Of a stretch of 64,000 nt of DNA, positions 44,283 to 53,659 are shown piece after piece; within the stretch, counting starts at the first letter, position 1; each line of letters begins with the position of its first letter. A model generated the notes under the pieces. It saw only the letters and a list, made by a program, of their open reading frames with translations, was not told where the DNA came from and ran no database searches. Source of the stretch: Corydoras sp. C115 (taxonomy: Eukaryota; Chordata; Actinopteri; Siluriformes; Callichthyidae); the NCBI GenBank assembly GCA_019802505.1, contig JAFMOC010000420.1, positions 101,001 through 165,000 of the forward strand, in the 5' to 3' direction. The translations under genes and the position numbers were made by a program.

Positions 44283-45640
44283 ACAGTACAAATATTTAGT
44301 GGATAGAAGCTTCTCCTCATTCTGTCTGTGTTTGCCCTCAGGGTTCTAAATCGCTTTCCTGAGGCAATACAGAGAACATTTAATTTTTGGGATGACTGGG
44401 GTCATTTGCAATCTCTCTGGCCAGGCATTGCTGCTTCTAGTTGGTTTGCAGGCTAAGAAGTTTCATCCAAGTGACACACTCTGCTGATCGTAGCACTCTC
44501 TGGAGTGTCTTCCTGTCCTGCTGTGTGCTGTTCCTGAACCAGGCTGTGATTTTCTTAGTGAGCTTGTGGTCTGTTGGTCAGGAAGTTGGAGATCCAGATG
44601 GATGAGTGAAGGCCCAGATCTTCTAACTTCATGGTAAGTTTGGAAGGAATAATAATGTTAAATGCTGAATTAAATGTTTGTAGTCCACATATAGCATTTT
44701 AACATAATTACCACTCCCTTCATTCAATTGTGTGAGTGATGTGTGGAAAAGATGGGTGACAGCATCATCTGTGGAGCAGTTTGGACTGTACGCAAACTGA
44801 AGTGGATCCAAGGTGGCAGGTAGTGTGGAAGCGATGAAGTTTCTTACCAGCACTTCATCACGACTGATGTGAGGGTGTCCGGGCGCTAGTCGCTGAGGCA
44901 GGCAGGTTGTGGATTCTTCACAATTGTACGATCGTCTGCAACAGTGAGACATTAAAGATGGCTTTAAATACTGGCATTAGCTGGTCTGTGCAGGATATCA
45001 GGACTCAACCACTCAATCGGGTCACGTTGACTTTCTGGTATTCACTTTTTTAAACACCTGTCTTTCATCTCACTTTGTGATGGTAAGGAGACTATGTTCT
45101 CTTACATGCTTCTCTTTTTCACCGACACAGATCTCGATAACACTGCGGGTAGCACTACCATCTGCAGTATTGAAGCTGGCATTAAGGGTGTTTAGGTCAT
45201 TCATCTGAGTGAAGGTCATACTTCCCTGTCTGCATGGGGGCTCTTATAGTCTTTTGTCCTCTTCAGTCCCGACAACAAGCTCTTAGAATCACTCCCAGTT
45301 TCTGACCGATCTGCTGCTTTGCCTATTTCACTACATTGCACACTCCATAGGATGCAAACCTTGCATTCATCCATGTTTCTGCTGATTAGTCCAATGTTAT
45401 AGTCCTCATGGATAGATTTATCCACTGACGGCTTATGGATGGGAAACATTTTATAGTACATTTGATAGTATTGATTGATTTGTCCTGTACGGGACCACTC
45501 TCTCAACAGGATGCTCCTGTTTCAGCTTCTGTTTGTATTTTAGGCAACGGCATGGTCCGTTATCACTGGGTTTAACCATGTCTCAGTAAGGAAGAAGTTG
45601 CAGTCCTGAATGTCTCACTGAAACTAATGCCTGGCTCTGA
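44283..45640 (-). mobile_element. Rex1-type LINE, antisense, decayed (block A)
   Basis: Minus strand 44952-44629 reads RNFIASTLPATLDPLQFAYS, CSTDDAVTHLFH and MLYVDYKHLIQHL, the RT fingers-palm segment of Rex1-like LINEs. Downstream (left) are EDLGLHSSIWISNFLTNRPQ-like and QEDTPESATISRV-like relics, and upstream sequence to about 45500 holds a decayed N-terminal region. Many stops. The 3' end is near 44290 next to the SINE. Confidence 0.8.
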
Positions 45641-45833
45641 GGTTTATAGAGATGGTTGCCCAGAGACTGGACATTGACCAGAAGAACACTAGGCAGAGGT
45701 GCCTTTTATGCCCTGGCCCTAATCCTGTAAGGCTTGCTTTCCTTGTTGTCGCTTGTCATCTTTTCCGTTGTTCTTCTTCAAGAGTTCCCTGTCAGCTTGA
45801 ATCTGGAGTTAGCAGTTGTTTAGTTGAGTGGAT

Positions 45834-46064
45834 TCTATATTAATAGAAAGAAGGGTCTTTGTCATATTTAATCTGGGCCATTGTGAAAAAAAAAGTTTGA
45901 TGTCTACTTTTTAAGACTGACAGTGATTCATAGTTATGAACAGTAACTGAAAGGCTGTTCCAAATTTGATCATCCTTGTAGGAAAACTCTCTTCTATCTT
46001 TACCAGAGGAATTTTTTTAAATTATTCTAGGGGGTAAAGGTAAATAATTTAGTGTGTCGCTGGT
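45834..46064. other. No gene recognised
   Basis: AT-rich single-copy-looking DNA between duplication block A and the spliced-Gag LTR element. Confidence 0.3.
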
Positions 46065-46069
46065 CCTAT

Positions 46070-46563
46070 TGTCAGCGAACGGGGCGCGCTGACCGGAGAA
46101 TGGCGGTGCAGCACGGTGCGGTGTAGAATTAGAGAGCCAGGCGACCAGGTAAGCAAACACAAAAGCTTTAATGGCTGAACAGCGTTAACGCCGCTTGAAG
46201 TAGCCGAGAGCAAATAACAAATAAAATGGTGCAGCGGGAACGCCGCTGAGGACACGATAACACGTGACACACACCGAATTACACAGAGATCATGCAAACA
46301 GTGGAAAAGCCACTGAATGCAGAGCGAAATATAGATAATAATCACCACACAAACCACCCGACGTGACGCTTGAGCCAGAGCTCAAACGAACTCAATGCTG
46401 ACCTACTGGCTGCTCAGCAGAGACGCCTCAAATGCAGTCAGTAGGTTGCACGTGATCAGGTAGGACCCAATCCCTGCTCAAGGGGGTGGGTCCTACCTAC
46501 AGAAGCCCGATACGGAGGCAGGGAAGAGGCAGGGAGGAGGGGCCCAACTCTCCCAACCTGACA
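46070..46563 (-). repeat. 3' LTR of the spliced-Gag LTR element
   Basis: 494 bp, TGTCAGCG..CCTGACA. To its right, ATTGCCCCCCCAAAAAAAAC reads on the coding strand as a purine-pyrimidine run ending in GGGGGGGCAAT, a likely polypurine primer. It shares ATCAGGTAGGACCCAATCCC and the GGGCCCAAC end with the right LTR. Confidence 0.85.
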
Positions 46564-46744
46564 TATTGCCCCCCCAAAAAAAACCGGGGGGCAAAGGCAC
46601 TCGGGGCCGCGACAGAAAAAATGAAAACAAAGGGGGGCTCGAGGGTAGCGTGGAGACCCCAAGAGTGTGCGGGGGCGCCGTGACCAAGGGTGCGGCGGCA
46701 CCGTGACCCCGTGTGAGGGTAAGGACGTCGTGCCCTCGTGTATT

Positions 46745-46930
46745 GACGCGGAAGTGGCCCGAGTGACCACACAGGTGACCCGAGTGAAAGCTGAAAAGGC
46801 CCGAGTTGACTCAAATGTGACCCGAGTGAACGCACTTGTGAACCGAGTGGACACATAGGTGACCCGAGTGACCGCAGAACACACCCGAGTGGACGCACTT
46901 GTGACCCGAGTGGACGAAATGGTGAGGCCG
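46745..46930 (-). repeat. GACCCGAGTG-type minisatellite
   Basis: About ten units of 15-20 bp built on GTGACCCGAGTG and variable GAC/AAC-GCA codon-like spacers. On the coding strand they read as repeated short Val/Ser/Thr-Arg-Val peptides. Confidence 0.8.
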
Positions 46931-47734
46931 AGTAGGTCCATGCACATGGCAGATGGCCCAGGGTCCCATGTGAATTCATCCGCCCTGCGGAGAACCCCGT
47001 GGAGTACTATGCGGGGCATCACAAGGTGAAGTGCCGGATGCATAGCGAGGCGAAATACGAGGGGCTCCACTAGGAGCCACGCGAGACAAAATGTGTGGAG
47101 GCGGATGCGGAGTGTCATCCTGAGCCTCGCGAGGCGCAGTGCGAGGGGCAGCGCGCGGTGCAACGCGGGAAGCGACGTGAGGGGAATCGCGGGGAGAGCA
47201 GCGAGAAAACACGCGTTGAGGTGAACCCCGAGAGGCAACGCGTGGGGAGGCGCGTTGGGACGCGTGCTGAACGCCACCTAGGATATCGCGCGGCTCGGTG
47301 CGGGGCGAATCGCGAGCCGAATCGCGAGGAGCAACCCAGGAAGAACCGCGAGGGGCAACGAGAGGGACGGCGCCAGGAGCGACGTTGGAAAAAACGCGTT
47401 GGGGCCTGCAGCGTGTCACCCTGAGCGCAGCGAGAAGCAGCACGAGAAGCCGCGCGAGGAGAATCGCGAGCGGAATCGCGGGAAGCGAAGCGACGGGCTG
47501 CAAGGGCTGCAAGGGGCAGCGTGAGAGGAATTGAGGAGCGTGGAGGAGCCTCGAGGAACACCACAGGGGCGTTGTGGGAAGTCTCCACACAGCAAGTGCG
47601 AGGGGCAGTGGAATCACGGGATGCGAGGCGAAGGGATGTGAGGGGCAACGCGAGGGGAATCGCAGAACCGCGGCGTGAGAGCAGCCTCCTCCAGGGCGTT
47701 GTGGGAAGCCACACAAAGTGCAGTGCGAGGCGAT

Positions 47735-48030
47735 GTGGCGCGAGGCACGGCGTGACGCAGCACAGCGCGAGGCGCGGCATGAGGCAGCACAGCGCGAGGC
47801 GCGGCGTGAGGCGCGGAGCGAGGCGCGGAGCGGGGCAACGCGGCGCGAGGCGCGGAGCGGGGCAACGCAGCGCGAGGCGCGGAGCGGGGCGGCGTAGCGC
47901 GAGGCGCGGAGCGGGGCGGCGTAGCGAGAAGCGGGCCGACGTAGCGTGAAGCGGGGCGGCGTAGCGTGAAGCGGGGCGCGATGCGAGGCAGCACAGCGTG
48001 AGGCGCGGAGCGGGGCGAGGCGGCGCGCGG
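47735..48030 (-). repeat. GC-rich GCGAGGCGCGGAGCGGGGC minisatellite
   Basis: Units of roughly 18-30 bp, GCGCGAGGCGCGGAGCGGGG and variants, repeat some 12 times. The coding strand has no stops in any of three frames over more than 1 kb, because the unit lacks TAA, TAG and TGA on that strand. This produces long Arg/Ala/Ser/Pro frames that should not be taken as proteins without other support. Confidence 0.85.
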
Positions 48031-48049
48031 CAGAACCCGAGCAGTGAGG

Positions 48050-48500
48050 GAGAACTCGCTGAACGGGGCCTCTGTGGAGTAAAGAGACTCGGGGGCCCGG
48101 GCGGAGAGAGAGAGTTCGGCGAGCGTGTCCTCCGTGGAGATAGGAGGCTCGCACGGAGGAACGCGCGGCGGGGCCCGAGTGGCGAGCAACCGTTCACTGG
48201 TCGGGTCCTCCTTGGAGTAAGAAGACTCGCACGGAGGAGCGCGCGGTGAATCCGGGCGGCGAGAAACCACTCACTAAGGGGGTGAACCCTAGGGCCGGGA
48301 ACTTCCCACGGCGGGAGACGCGCGACAAATGGGTCCTCCGTGGAGAAAGGGTCCAACGGAGGAGCCGAAGACGGGGTCAGAGAGACGAAGGAGAACTCGC
48401 CGAACGGGTCTTCTGTGGAGAAAGGCTCCGACGGAGGAACAGAAGACGGGATCCGAGCGGCCAGCCCCAGCTCGCTGAAAGGGTCCTCCGTGGAGTCAAA
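48050..48500 (-). repeat. 75-bp tandem repeat encoding an S-T-E-D-P motif
   Basis: Six units have the core TCCACGGAGGACCC or a close variant on the minus strand, centred near 48487, 48413, 48338, 48209, 48132 and 48072. Spacing is about 75 bp, that is 25 codons. Translated, each unit has (F/Y)STEDPF, an acidic/hydrophobic E(F/L)S.LxAR segment and a proline-rich linker. The first three are in one frame and the last three in another, with a frame change between 48330 and 48220. A repeat that keeps a peptide motif at codon-multiple spacing suggests it was once translated. Confidence 0.7.
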
Positions 48501-48699
48501 CGACTCGCACGGAGGAGCGCGCTACGAAACCCGAGCGGTGAGAAAAAACGCGCTAAGTGGGTGAACCCTGGGAACGGGAATCTCCCACAGCGGAGAATCT
48601 CCCATGCTCGCGCTTCGACCCGCACGCCGGATCGACCCGCGGATTCCCGGCCCGCCTCGCATCGCGCCGCGCCTCGCGCTGCGCCGCCCCGCTCCGCAC

Positions 48700-49133
48700 C
48701 TGAGGTGAGACAGACGTCCCCGGTGGCCACTAGGTTTTCAGCCCACCTCATCGCAGGGCCCAGGAGCCGGGAGAGGTAGAATAACACACTCTCTCGGTCC
48801 GAAAGCTCCTGACTGGTGACCATGTCGAACACCCTGCGACAGCCGATAATATACGGCAGTGGCTTTAACGCCACACCGTCGCAGGGTGCCGGGAGCTTGA
48901 CCGAAGCCGAGAGAGGGAGAACAACCTCCCCATACTCTGGGACCCGATCGATGCCCCTCCTCGCTCCAACCTCCGGGGAGCGAGTACTGCAGTGAGAACT
49001 AAACGGCGTGGCCGGCGCCAGGCAAAGAAAGCCAATTTAAATAAGATAGCAGGCGCGGAGGAAATATAATAAAAGTGTGCGCTTACCCGGAGGAGGAATC
49101 CTGGACTCGGCTACTGTTGGTGGACGTCAGCAT
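48700..49133 (-). CDS. Gag-like frame with a predicted 100-bp intron
   Basis: Exon 1 is 49133-49087 (47 nt): ATG CTG ACG, giving MLTSTNSSRVQDSSS, two bases inside the LTR edge. The donor is CCGG|GTAAGC at 49086 and the acceptor TTCTCACTGCAG|TA ends at 48987. Unspliced, the frame stops at once (GGG TAA). Joined, it continues in phase into SPEVGARRG, PEYGEVVLPL, IIGCRRVFDMVTSQELSDRE and LFYLSRLLGPAMRWAE, a helical capsid-like pattern resembling the R-A-L-K-W-A signature of Gypsy Gag. Beyond about 48720 the frame runs on open to 48377 in low-complexity sequence. Splicing and Gag identity are inference from sequence. Confidence 0.6.
48987..49086 (-). other. Predicted intron of the Gag-like frame
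   Basis: 100 bp, GTAAGC..CTGCAG on the minus strand, AT-rich in its first half (TTTTATTATATTTCC), unlike the GC-rich exons. Branch-point candidates exist but none is decisive. Confidence 0.55.
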
Positions 49134-49135
49134 TC

Positions 49136-49284
49136 TGTCAGCGATCGGGGCGCGCTGTAAGTAGGTCGCACGTGATCAGGTAGGACCCAATCCCTGCTCA
49201 AGGGGGTGGGTCCTACCTACGGAAGCCCGATACGGCTGAAACCCGGGAGGCAGGGAGGAGGGGCCCAACCCTCCCAACCTGACA
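49136..49284 (-). repeat. 5' LTR of the spliced-Gag element, internally deleted
   Basis: 149 bp. The first ~23 bp (TGTCAGCGATCGGGGCGCGC) and last ~125 bp match the 494-bp LTR. The middle, including the reversed polyadenylation region, is gone. Confidence 0.85.
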
Positions 49285-49355
49285 CCTATCCAGTGTTGTA
49301 AAGAAACCCAGGTTCTTCCACTAGCAAGAGTGGAAATGTGTACTGAAGTGAATTA

Positions 49356-50123
49356 CCGTATTTTCTGGACCATAAGGCATGAATTACGGGATCTATTTCT
49401 GTATTTGACCCACGTATAAGGTGCAGTCTCAATTACGGACTCTATTTCTGTACGGTACTTATTCTGTACGGCACCGTATTATAAGGCACTTGCTAAAACA
49501 TACGATCTACAAGAATAGTAAAGGATGCAAAACGGTGATTCATAATTGAAGTTTATTCTACTACTTGACAAAACACACATTATTTTTAATCACTCTTCTC
49601 CCACAAATCCATCAAAATCCTCATCTTCTGTGTCTGAATTAAAAAGCTGCGCAATTTCACTATCGAGCACTCCGGTGTTCCCTCTCATCAATGTCTGAGT
49701 CCATCCCATCGCCAGGCGGCTGTTCAGCAATGATGCCGGCTTTCACGAAAGCTCGGACAACACTTACAGCAGAACCCTTAGTCCAGGCATCCACAATCCA
49801 TTCACAGACGGTTGCGTAACTCGCCCGCCGCTGCCTCCCGAGTTTTAGTAAACGTGTGTTCGCCGTCTATCATCCATCGCTCCCACGCCGCTCGCAACTT
49901 TAATTTAAACGCCCTGTTTATGCCAATGTCCAGCGGTTGGGGTTCTTCATTTAATCCTCCCAGAATGACGGCAAGCTCCGATTTAATTTTCGGTCGCACA
50001 ACAATACTTTTATAGAATTTGTAACTCAGTACACGTATATGGCGCACCGGATTATAAGGCGCACGTCCGATTTCTGGGGAAATTTTAGGCTTTTAGGTGC
50101 GCCTTATAGTCCGGAAAATACGG
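49356..50123 (-). mobile_element. Tigger/pogo-like mini-transposon with TIRs
   Basis: Left end CCGTATTTTCTGGACCATAA after TA (49354-49355); right end TATAGTCCGGAAAATACGG at 50123 before TA (50124-50125). The ends are imperfect inverted repeats of about 25 bp. At 768 bp it is a deletion derivative of a larger element. TA sites and the protein remnant fit the Tc1/mariner superfamily, pogo/Tigger branch. Confidence 0.88.
49610..50047 (-). pseudogene. C-terminal remnant of a Tigger/pogo-like transposase
   Basis: Minus strand reads LAVILGGLNEEPQPLDIGINRAFK, here split by natural variation, then RAAWERWMIDGEHTFTKT. It continues in a shifted frame as a WIVDA-like and SEIAQLFNSDTEDEDFDGF-like acidic tail. 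PQPLDIGINRAFK is the usual DDE_1 segment around the third catalytic acid. The N-terminal DNA-binding region and first catalytic acids are missing. Confidence 0.75.
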
Positions 50124-50125
50124 TA

Positions 50126-51190
50126 TTATGATGTCCTTCCATGCATGTTTTTTAGAGTACATTACACAAAACTCTGGATCACATTGCCTTTCATTTGAAG
50201 TCATAACACTTTATTCTCTAGAACAACAATTTTATGCTGGACAAGAGAACCAGAAATCAGTCCCGCAATTCTCCATGAATGTCAATTTCTTTGCTTAAAT
50301 ACTTTCAAGTCCATATGTTCAGACAGGGCTGATCTGGCCATCTGGTATACCAGGCATTTTCCCTGTTGGCCGACTATTGTCAGGGGCAGTCAGGAACCTT
50401 AACATCCGGCTGTCAGGACAGCATTTTATTTTGGGTTTGTTTTGGAAGCTTCAATTGAAATTCAGGTGCTTTTGGTTGTTAATACTTTGTTTAGTTTATG
50501 AGTATATGTAATAATTATCATGTTTCTGGAATATGCTGCCTGTTTTCATGTGGTTATCGCTACACTTACCTGGACCTAGGATTATTGTGACAAGTGCCTA
50601 TACTGTTGTATTTTTTTCTTTTCTATTTTTTTTAGACACCGTTCTATGGTTTAGAGGGGGCAGACCATTGGTCCATCTTCAATATAGAGTGCACAATGCA
50701 CCTCTCCCCGCATGGTTAAACTCCTACAGCCACTAGTTTCAGTGTTGCGCGTGTGTGTTAATGAAGTGGCAATATGGAAACCGAAGCAAAGGGGGTAAGG
50801 GAAGGAATACGGAGCATTTGTAGTTGTAAAGAAGTAGTAAACTGTAGTCGCCTTCACGTCCTTTGTGACAAGAATGCAACAAGGAAGCCGAGGGACAGAT
50901 TGAATGGGAAATGTGCAAAACTGTGTAAGCAGCAAGTCGTAACATTAGGATGACACATGGAGGTCCTGTTAGCACAATTAAATTAAAATAATAAGCATTG
51001 GTTTGAGTGATGGATTAGTATCAATATTAATTGGTATTTAGTTATTTTTTTATTTCTGCCTGGCTGGAGTAGTACTCACATATTTTTTAATGGGTTTATT
51101 TATGAGGAAACTTGAGACAGTGGGTTTTTATACCGCATTTGTCATATATTTGGCAAATGACAAATGACAGTAGGTGGAGCATTGTCTATA
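50126..51190. other. No gene recognised upstream of the V segment
   Basis: AT-rich intergenic DNA. At 50325-50400 and 50650-50720 there are GGCCATCTGGTATACCAGGC and GGGCAGACCATTGGTCC stretches that look like the ends of an old non-autonomous DNA transposon, but I cannot pair them with confidence. Confidence 0.35.
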
Positions 51191-51196
51191 TCAACC

Positions 51197-51204
51197 ATGC
51201 AAAT
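51197..51204 (+). promoter_or_regulatory. Octamer ATGCAAAT upstream of the V segment
   Basis: Perfect ATGCAAAT, 36 bases before the leader ATG. This octamer is the Oct-factor site of immunoglobulin V promoters and occurs in some TCR V promoters. The distance is short, so it may lie in the 5' untranslated region. A TATATC/TATA-like word occurs just upstream at 51187. Confidence 0.5.
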
Positions 51205-51239
51205 ACACCTGACGTTAAAACTGACACTGAAGCACAACA

Positions 51240-51718
51240 ATGAATCTTCTCTATTTGTTTTTTATTGCTGTTGCTCCAAAATGTAAGTAAAAACTTTACT
51301 TTAATAATTAATAGTTGAATAGAACATTTTTCAACAATTACCTAATATTTGTACATGAATTCTATATTATTACATAAATTATTTAATTAAATGTGGTTGT
51401 ATTGTTTTTATATCTTTATAGCAATATATGCTAATAAAATTACACCAAATGAAACTTTCATTAATGCAGTGGAAGACAGCAACATTATATTGGCCTGCAC
51501 ATATGAGGGATCAGCATATAATATTCAGTGGTATAAACAAAGATCTGGAATAAAGCCACAATTTTTGGGACTGATCGCTGAATCTACTGAACCTGTTGCA
51601 AAAAGTAAAACATCAGACCCACGACTGGAAATAACTCTTTATAAGAAGAAGACAGTAGAGCTGCATATTTCTTCTGCTGTGATATCCGATTCTAAATGTA
51701 CTACTGTGCCCTTCAGCC
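51240..51718 (+). pseudogene. T-cell receptor alpha/delta-type V segment (one frameshift)
   Basis: Leader exon 51240-51282 (MNLLYLFFIAVAPK, hydrophobic signal peptide) ends at donor AT|GTAAGT. A 139-bp intron closes at TATCTTTATAG (51421). The V exon 51422-51718 reads in phase: NKITPNETFINAVEDSN, ILACTY with the first Ig cysteine, IQWYKQRSG with the core tryptophan, PQFLGLI and RLEITLYKKKTVELHISSAV. A one-base deletion near 51694 shifts frame just before YYC; in the other frame the sequence reads YYCALQP, the conserved second cysteine and CDR3 start. The CALQP end and 23-type signal fit teleost TRAV or TRDV. One indel decides gene versus pseudogene. Confidence 0.88.
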
Positions 51719-51756
51719 CACAATGACAGGAAACACAGCAACCATGCACAAAAATT
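51719..51756 (+). promoter_or_regulatory. V-segment recombination signal sequence (22/23-bp spacer)
   Basis: Heptamer CACAATG (consensus CACAGTG, first three bases kept) directly follows the CALQP codons. A 22-bp spacer leads to the nonamer ACAAAAATT (consensus ACAAAAACC, first seven kept). The long spacer is the type found 3' of TCR V segments, so this would be the RAG1/RAG2 target for V-to-J or V-to-D joining. Confidence 0.75.
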
Positions 51757-51782
51757 GTTTAACTTTAAAGCTTCAATTTTCA

Positions 51783-51783
<1 letters not shown>

Positions 51784-51811
<28 letters not shown>
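51784..51811. repeat. (GT)n microsatellite
   Basis: About 14 GT units shortly after the recombination signal. Confidence 0.95.
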
Positions 51812-51818
<7 letters not shown>

Positions 51819-51960
51819 AGACACTTTCCAAAAGATTTGAATATCATGACAAAGTTAAAATTAGGATCACATCAAATCAATCAAAATATGGTACTTTAAA
51901 AACAAGATGTCTATCTTCAATAGAAATCCCTTTGTTTTAAACACTGCCTCAATGCGAATG

Positions 51961-52276
51961 CTCAAGGATTCCCGGTTAGAATCCCCATCTGGGTGGGGTT
52001 TCCATGTTCTCCCCGTGTCCATGTGGATTTCCTCCGGGTTCTCTGGTTTCCTCCCACAGTCCAAAAACATGGATCAAGTCAATTGAGTTCTCCAAATTGC
52101 CCCATGTAGAGTGTTTTTGTGTGAGTGAGTGTGTGCCCAGTGATAGATTGGCACCCTTTCCTGGGTGTATCTGCCCAGCGCCCGAAACGTTCTCCCATGG
52201 ATGGGCATGGGCTACCCCACCACGACCCTGATATAGGATAAAACGGAAGATAATGAATGAATGAATGAATGAATAA
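51961..52276 (+). mobile_element. tRNA-like SINE (block B counterpart)
   Basis: Starts inside the head, at CTCAAGGATTCCCGG, with a mutated B box (GGTTAGAATCC). The body matches the other copies and it ends in (ATGA)n followed by ATAAAAACTATTATGTAC, exactly as the SINE at 38261-38571. Confidence 0.85.
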
Positions 52277-52479
52277 AAACTATTATGTACAAAAATTGAT
52301 AGATGTGCAAATTGAGAAATTAGAAATATAGAATAAAATATAGAATAAAAGTTTAAAAGTAAGCTAAACTACTATGTACAGGGTTAAGTTTTCCAACGAA
52401 AAAAAGGAATAAGAAATTGAACCTAAGGTGAATAATGGTGTTTATAGAGACATAAAATTTTGTCCTAGTTCCTGTCTCT

Positions 52480-52803
52480 ATTTAGAGTACAAATATTTAG
52501 TGGATAGAAGCTCCTCCTCATTCTGTCTGTGTTTGCTCTCAGGGTTCTAAATCACTTTCCTGAGGCAATAAAGAGAACAGTTCATTTTTGGGATGCAGGC
52601 TAAGAGGTTTCATCCTAGTGACACACTCTGCTGATCGTAGCACTCTCTGGAGTGTCTTCCTGTTCTGCTGTGTGCTGTTCCTGAACCAGGCTGTGATGTT
52701 CTTAGTGAGCTTGTGGTCTGTTGGTCAGGAAGTTGGAGATCCAGATGGATGAGTGAAGGCCCAGATCTTCTAACTTCATGGTAAGTTTGGAAGGAATAAT
52801 AAT
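52480..52803 (-). mobile_element. Rex1-type LINE 3' part (block B)
   Basis: Matches 44283-44650; 3' end of the antisense LINE, left of the inserted L2-type LINE. Confidence 0.75.
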
Positions 52804-53655
52804 GTTTACATTTACATTACATTTACATTTAGTCATTTAGCAGACGCTTTTATCCAAAGCGACTTACAAATGAGAACACCACAAGTCAGAAGTTCATCAA
52901 ACCTGATTGTTATTCGAAGCTGCGCCCCCCCACCCCCTTTTTTTATTTTTATTTTATTTTTTTTTTTATAACAGGTATTTGTTAAATAGATGTGTCTTAA
53001 GTAGTTTCTTAAAACTGTTTAGAGATTCTGCCTTACGGACAGAGTTGGGAAGATCGTTCCACCATTTTGCAGTGGTGAACGCCACAGAGTGAGAATTAGC
53101 TCCTCTGTGAGGTGGAATCGCCAGGTGGCAATCATCACTGGAGCGAAGTGAACGAGTCGGAGTGTATTTTGAAAAGATAGAGTGAAGGTAAGAGGGGGAA
53201 GATCCAGAAATGGTTATGTATGCCAGAGTTAGCGACTTGTACTGAATGTGAGCAGCTACAGGAAGCCAATGGAGGGAAGTGAGTAATGGAGTGACATGAG
53301 TTCGCTTGGGCTGGTTAAACACGAGTCGGGCTGCAGAGTTTTGAATTAGTTGAAGAGGTCTGATGGTGGAAGTTGGGATACCGGCAAGTAGTGCATTACA
53401 ATAATCGAGCCAGGATAAGACTAGGGCTTGAACAAGCAGTTGGGTAGCATGTTCAGTCAAAAAGGGTCTGACCTTCCTTATGTTATAAAGAAGGAATCTA
53501 CAAGAACGGGCGGTTTTGATAACATGATCAGAGAGTTTAAGGTGGGAGTCTATTGTGAACCCAAGGTTCCGGACCGAATCAGTTGGGGAGATTGTGGAGC
53601 CATCAATTTGGAAGGTCAGGTTGTGATGGATTGAGGGTTTAGCTGGGAATGTTAA
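52804..53655 (-). mobile_element. 5'-truncated L2/CR1-type LINE inserted in block B
   Basis: The left end is its 3' terminus: TTACATTTACATTTAGTCATTTAG followed by CAGACGCTTTTATCCAAAGC, here a very common fish LINE tail. On the minus strand a continuous frame from about 53630 to 52966 holds SDHVIKTARSC, VQALVLSWLDYCNALLAG, IQNSAARLVFN, TPLLTSLHWLPV and a C-terminal FKKLLKTHLF. It is the RT thumb and tail only, without stops, so a recent insertion. Absent from block A. Confidence 0.85.
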
Positions 53656-53659
53656 ATGT

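Larger units (their letters stand above)
38305..45833. repeat. Segmental duplication block A (holds Gypsy 2 and an extra SINE)
   Basis: Excluding the Gypsy at 38672-44027 and the SINE at 44140-44270, this block aligns with 51964-54838. It comprises a SINE, about 200 bp of AT-rich sequence, and an antisense Rex1-type LINE ending at the TTTAGTTGAGTGGA boundary. Beyond 45833 and 54838 the two diverge completely. Confidence 0.9.
46070..49284 (-). mobile_element. Non-autonomous LTR element with spliced Gag-like frame and repeat-rich interior
   Basis: TGTCAGCG at 46070 and CCTGACA at 49284 are the outer ends, and CCTAT at 46065-46069 and 49285-49289 is a five-base target duplication. The left LTR (46070-46563) is 494 bp. 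The right LTR (49136-49284) is the same sequence with its middle deleted, so the element reads right to left. The interior holds a short Gag-like frame with an apparent intron, then about 2 kb of GC-rich tandem repeats. No protease, RT or integrase is visible. I do not recognise the family. Confidence 0.85.

Noticed and set aside
46976..48356. 392- and 413-codon Arg/Ser/Ala-rich frames as real proteins
   Set aside because: Three overlapping frames on one strand are open together because the repeat lacks stop words. Only the S-T-E-D-P unit spacing gives any hint of coding.
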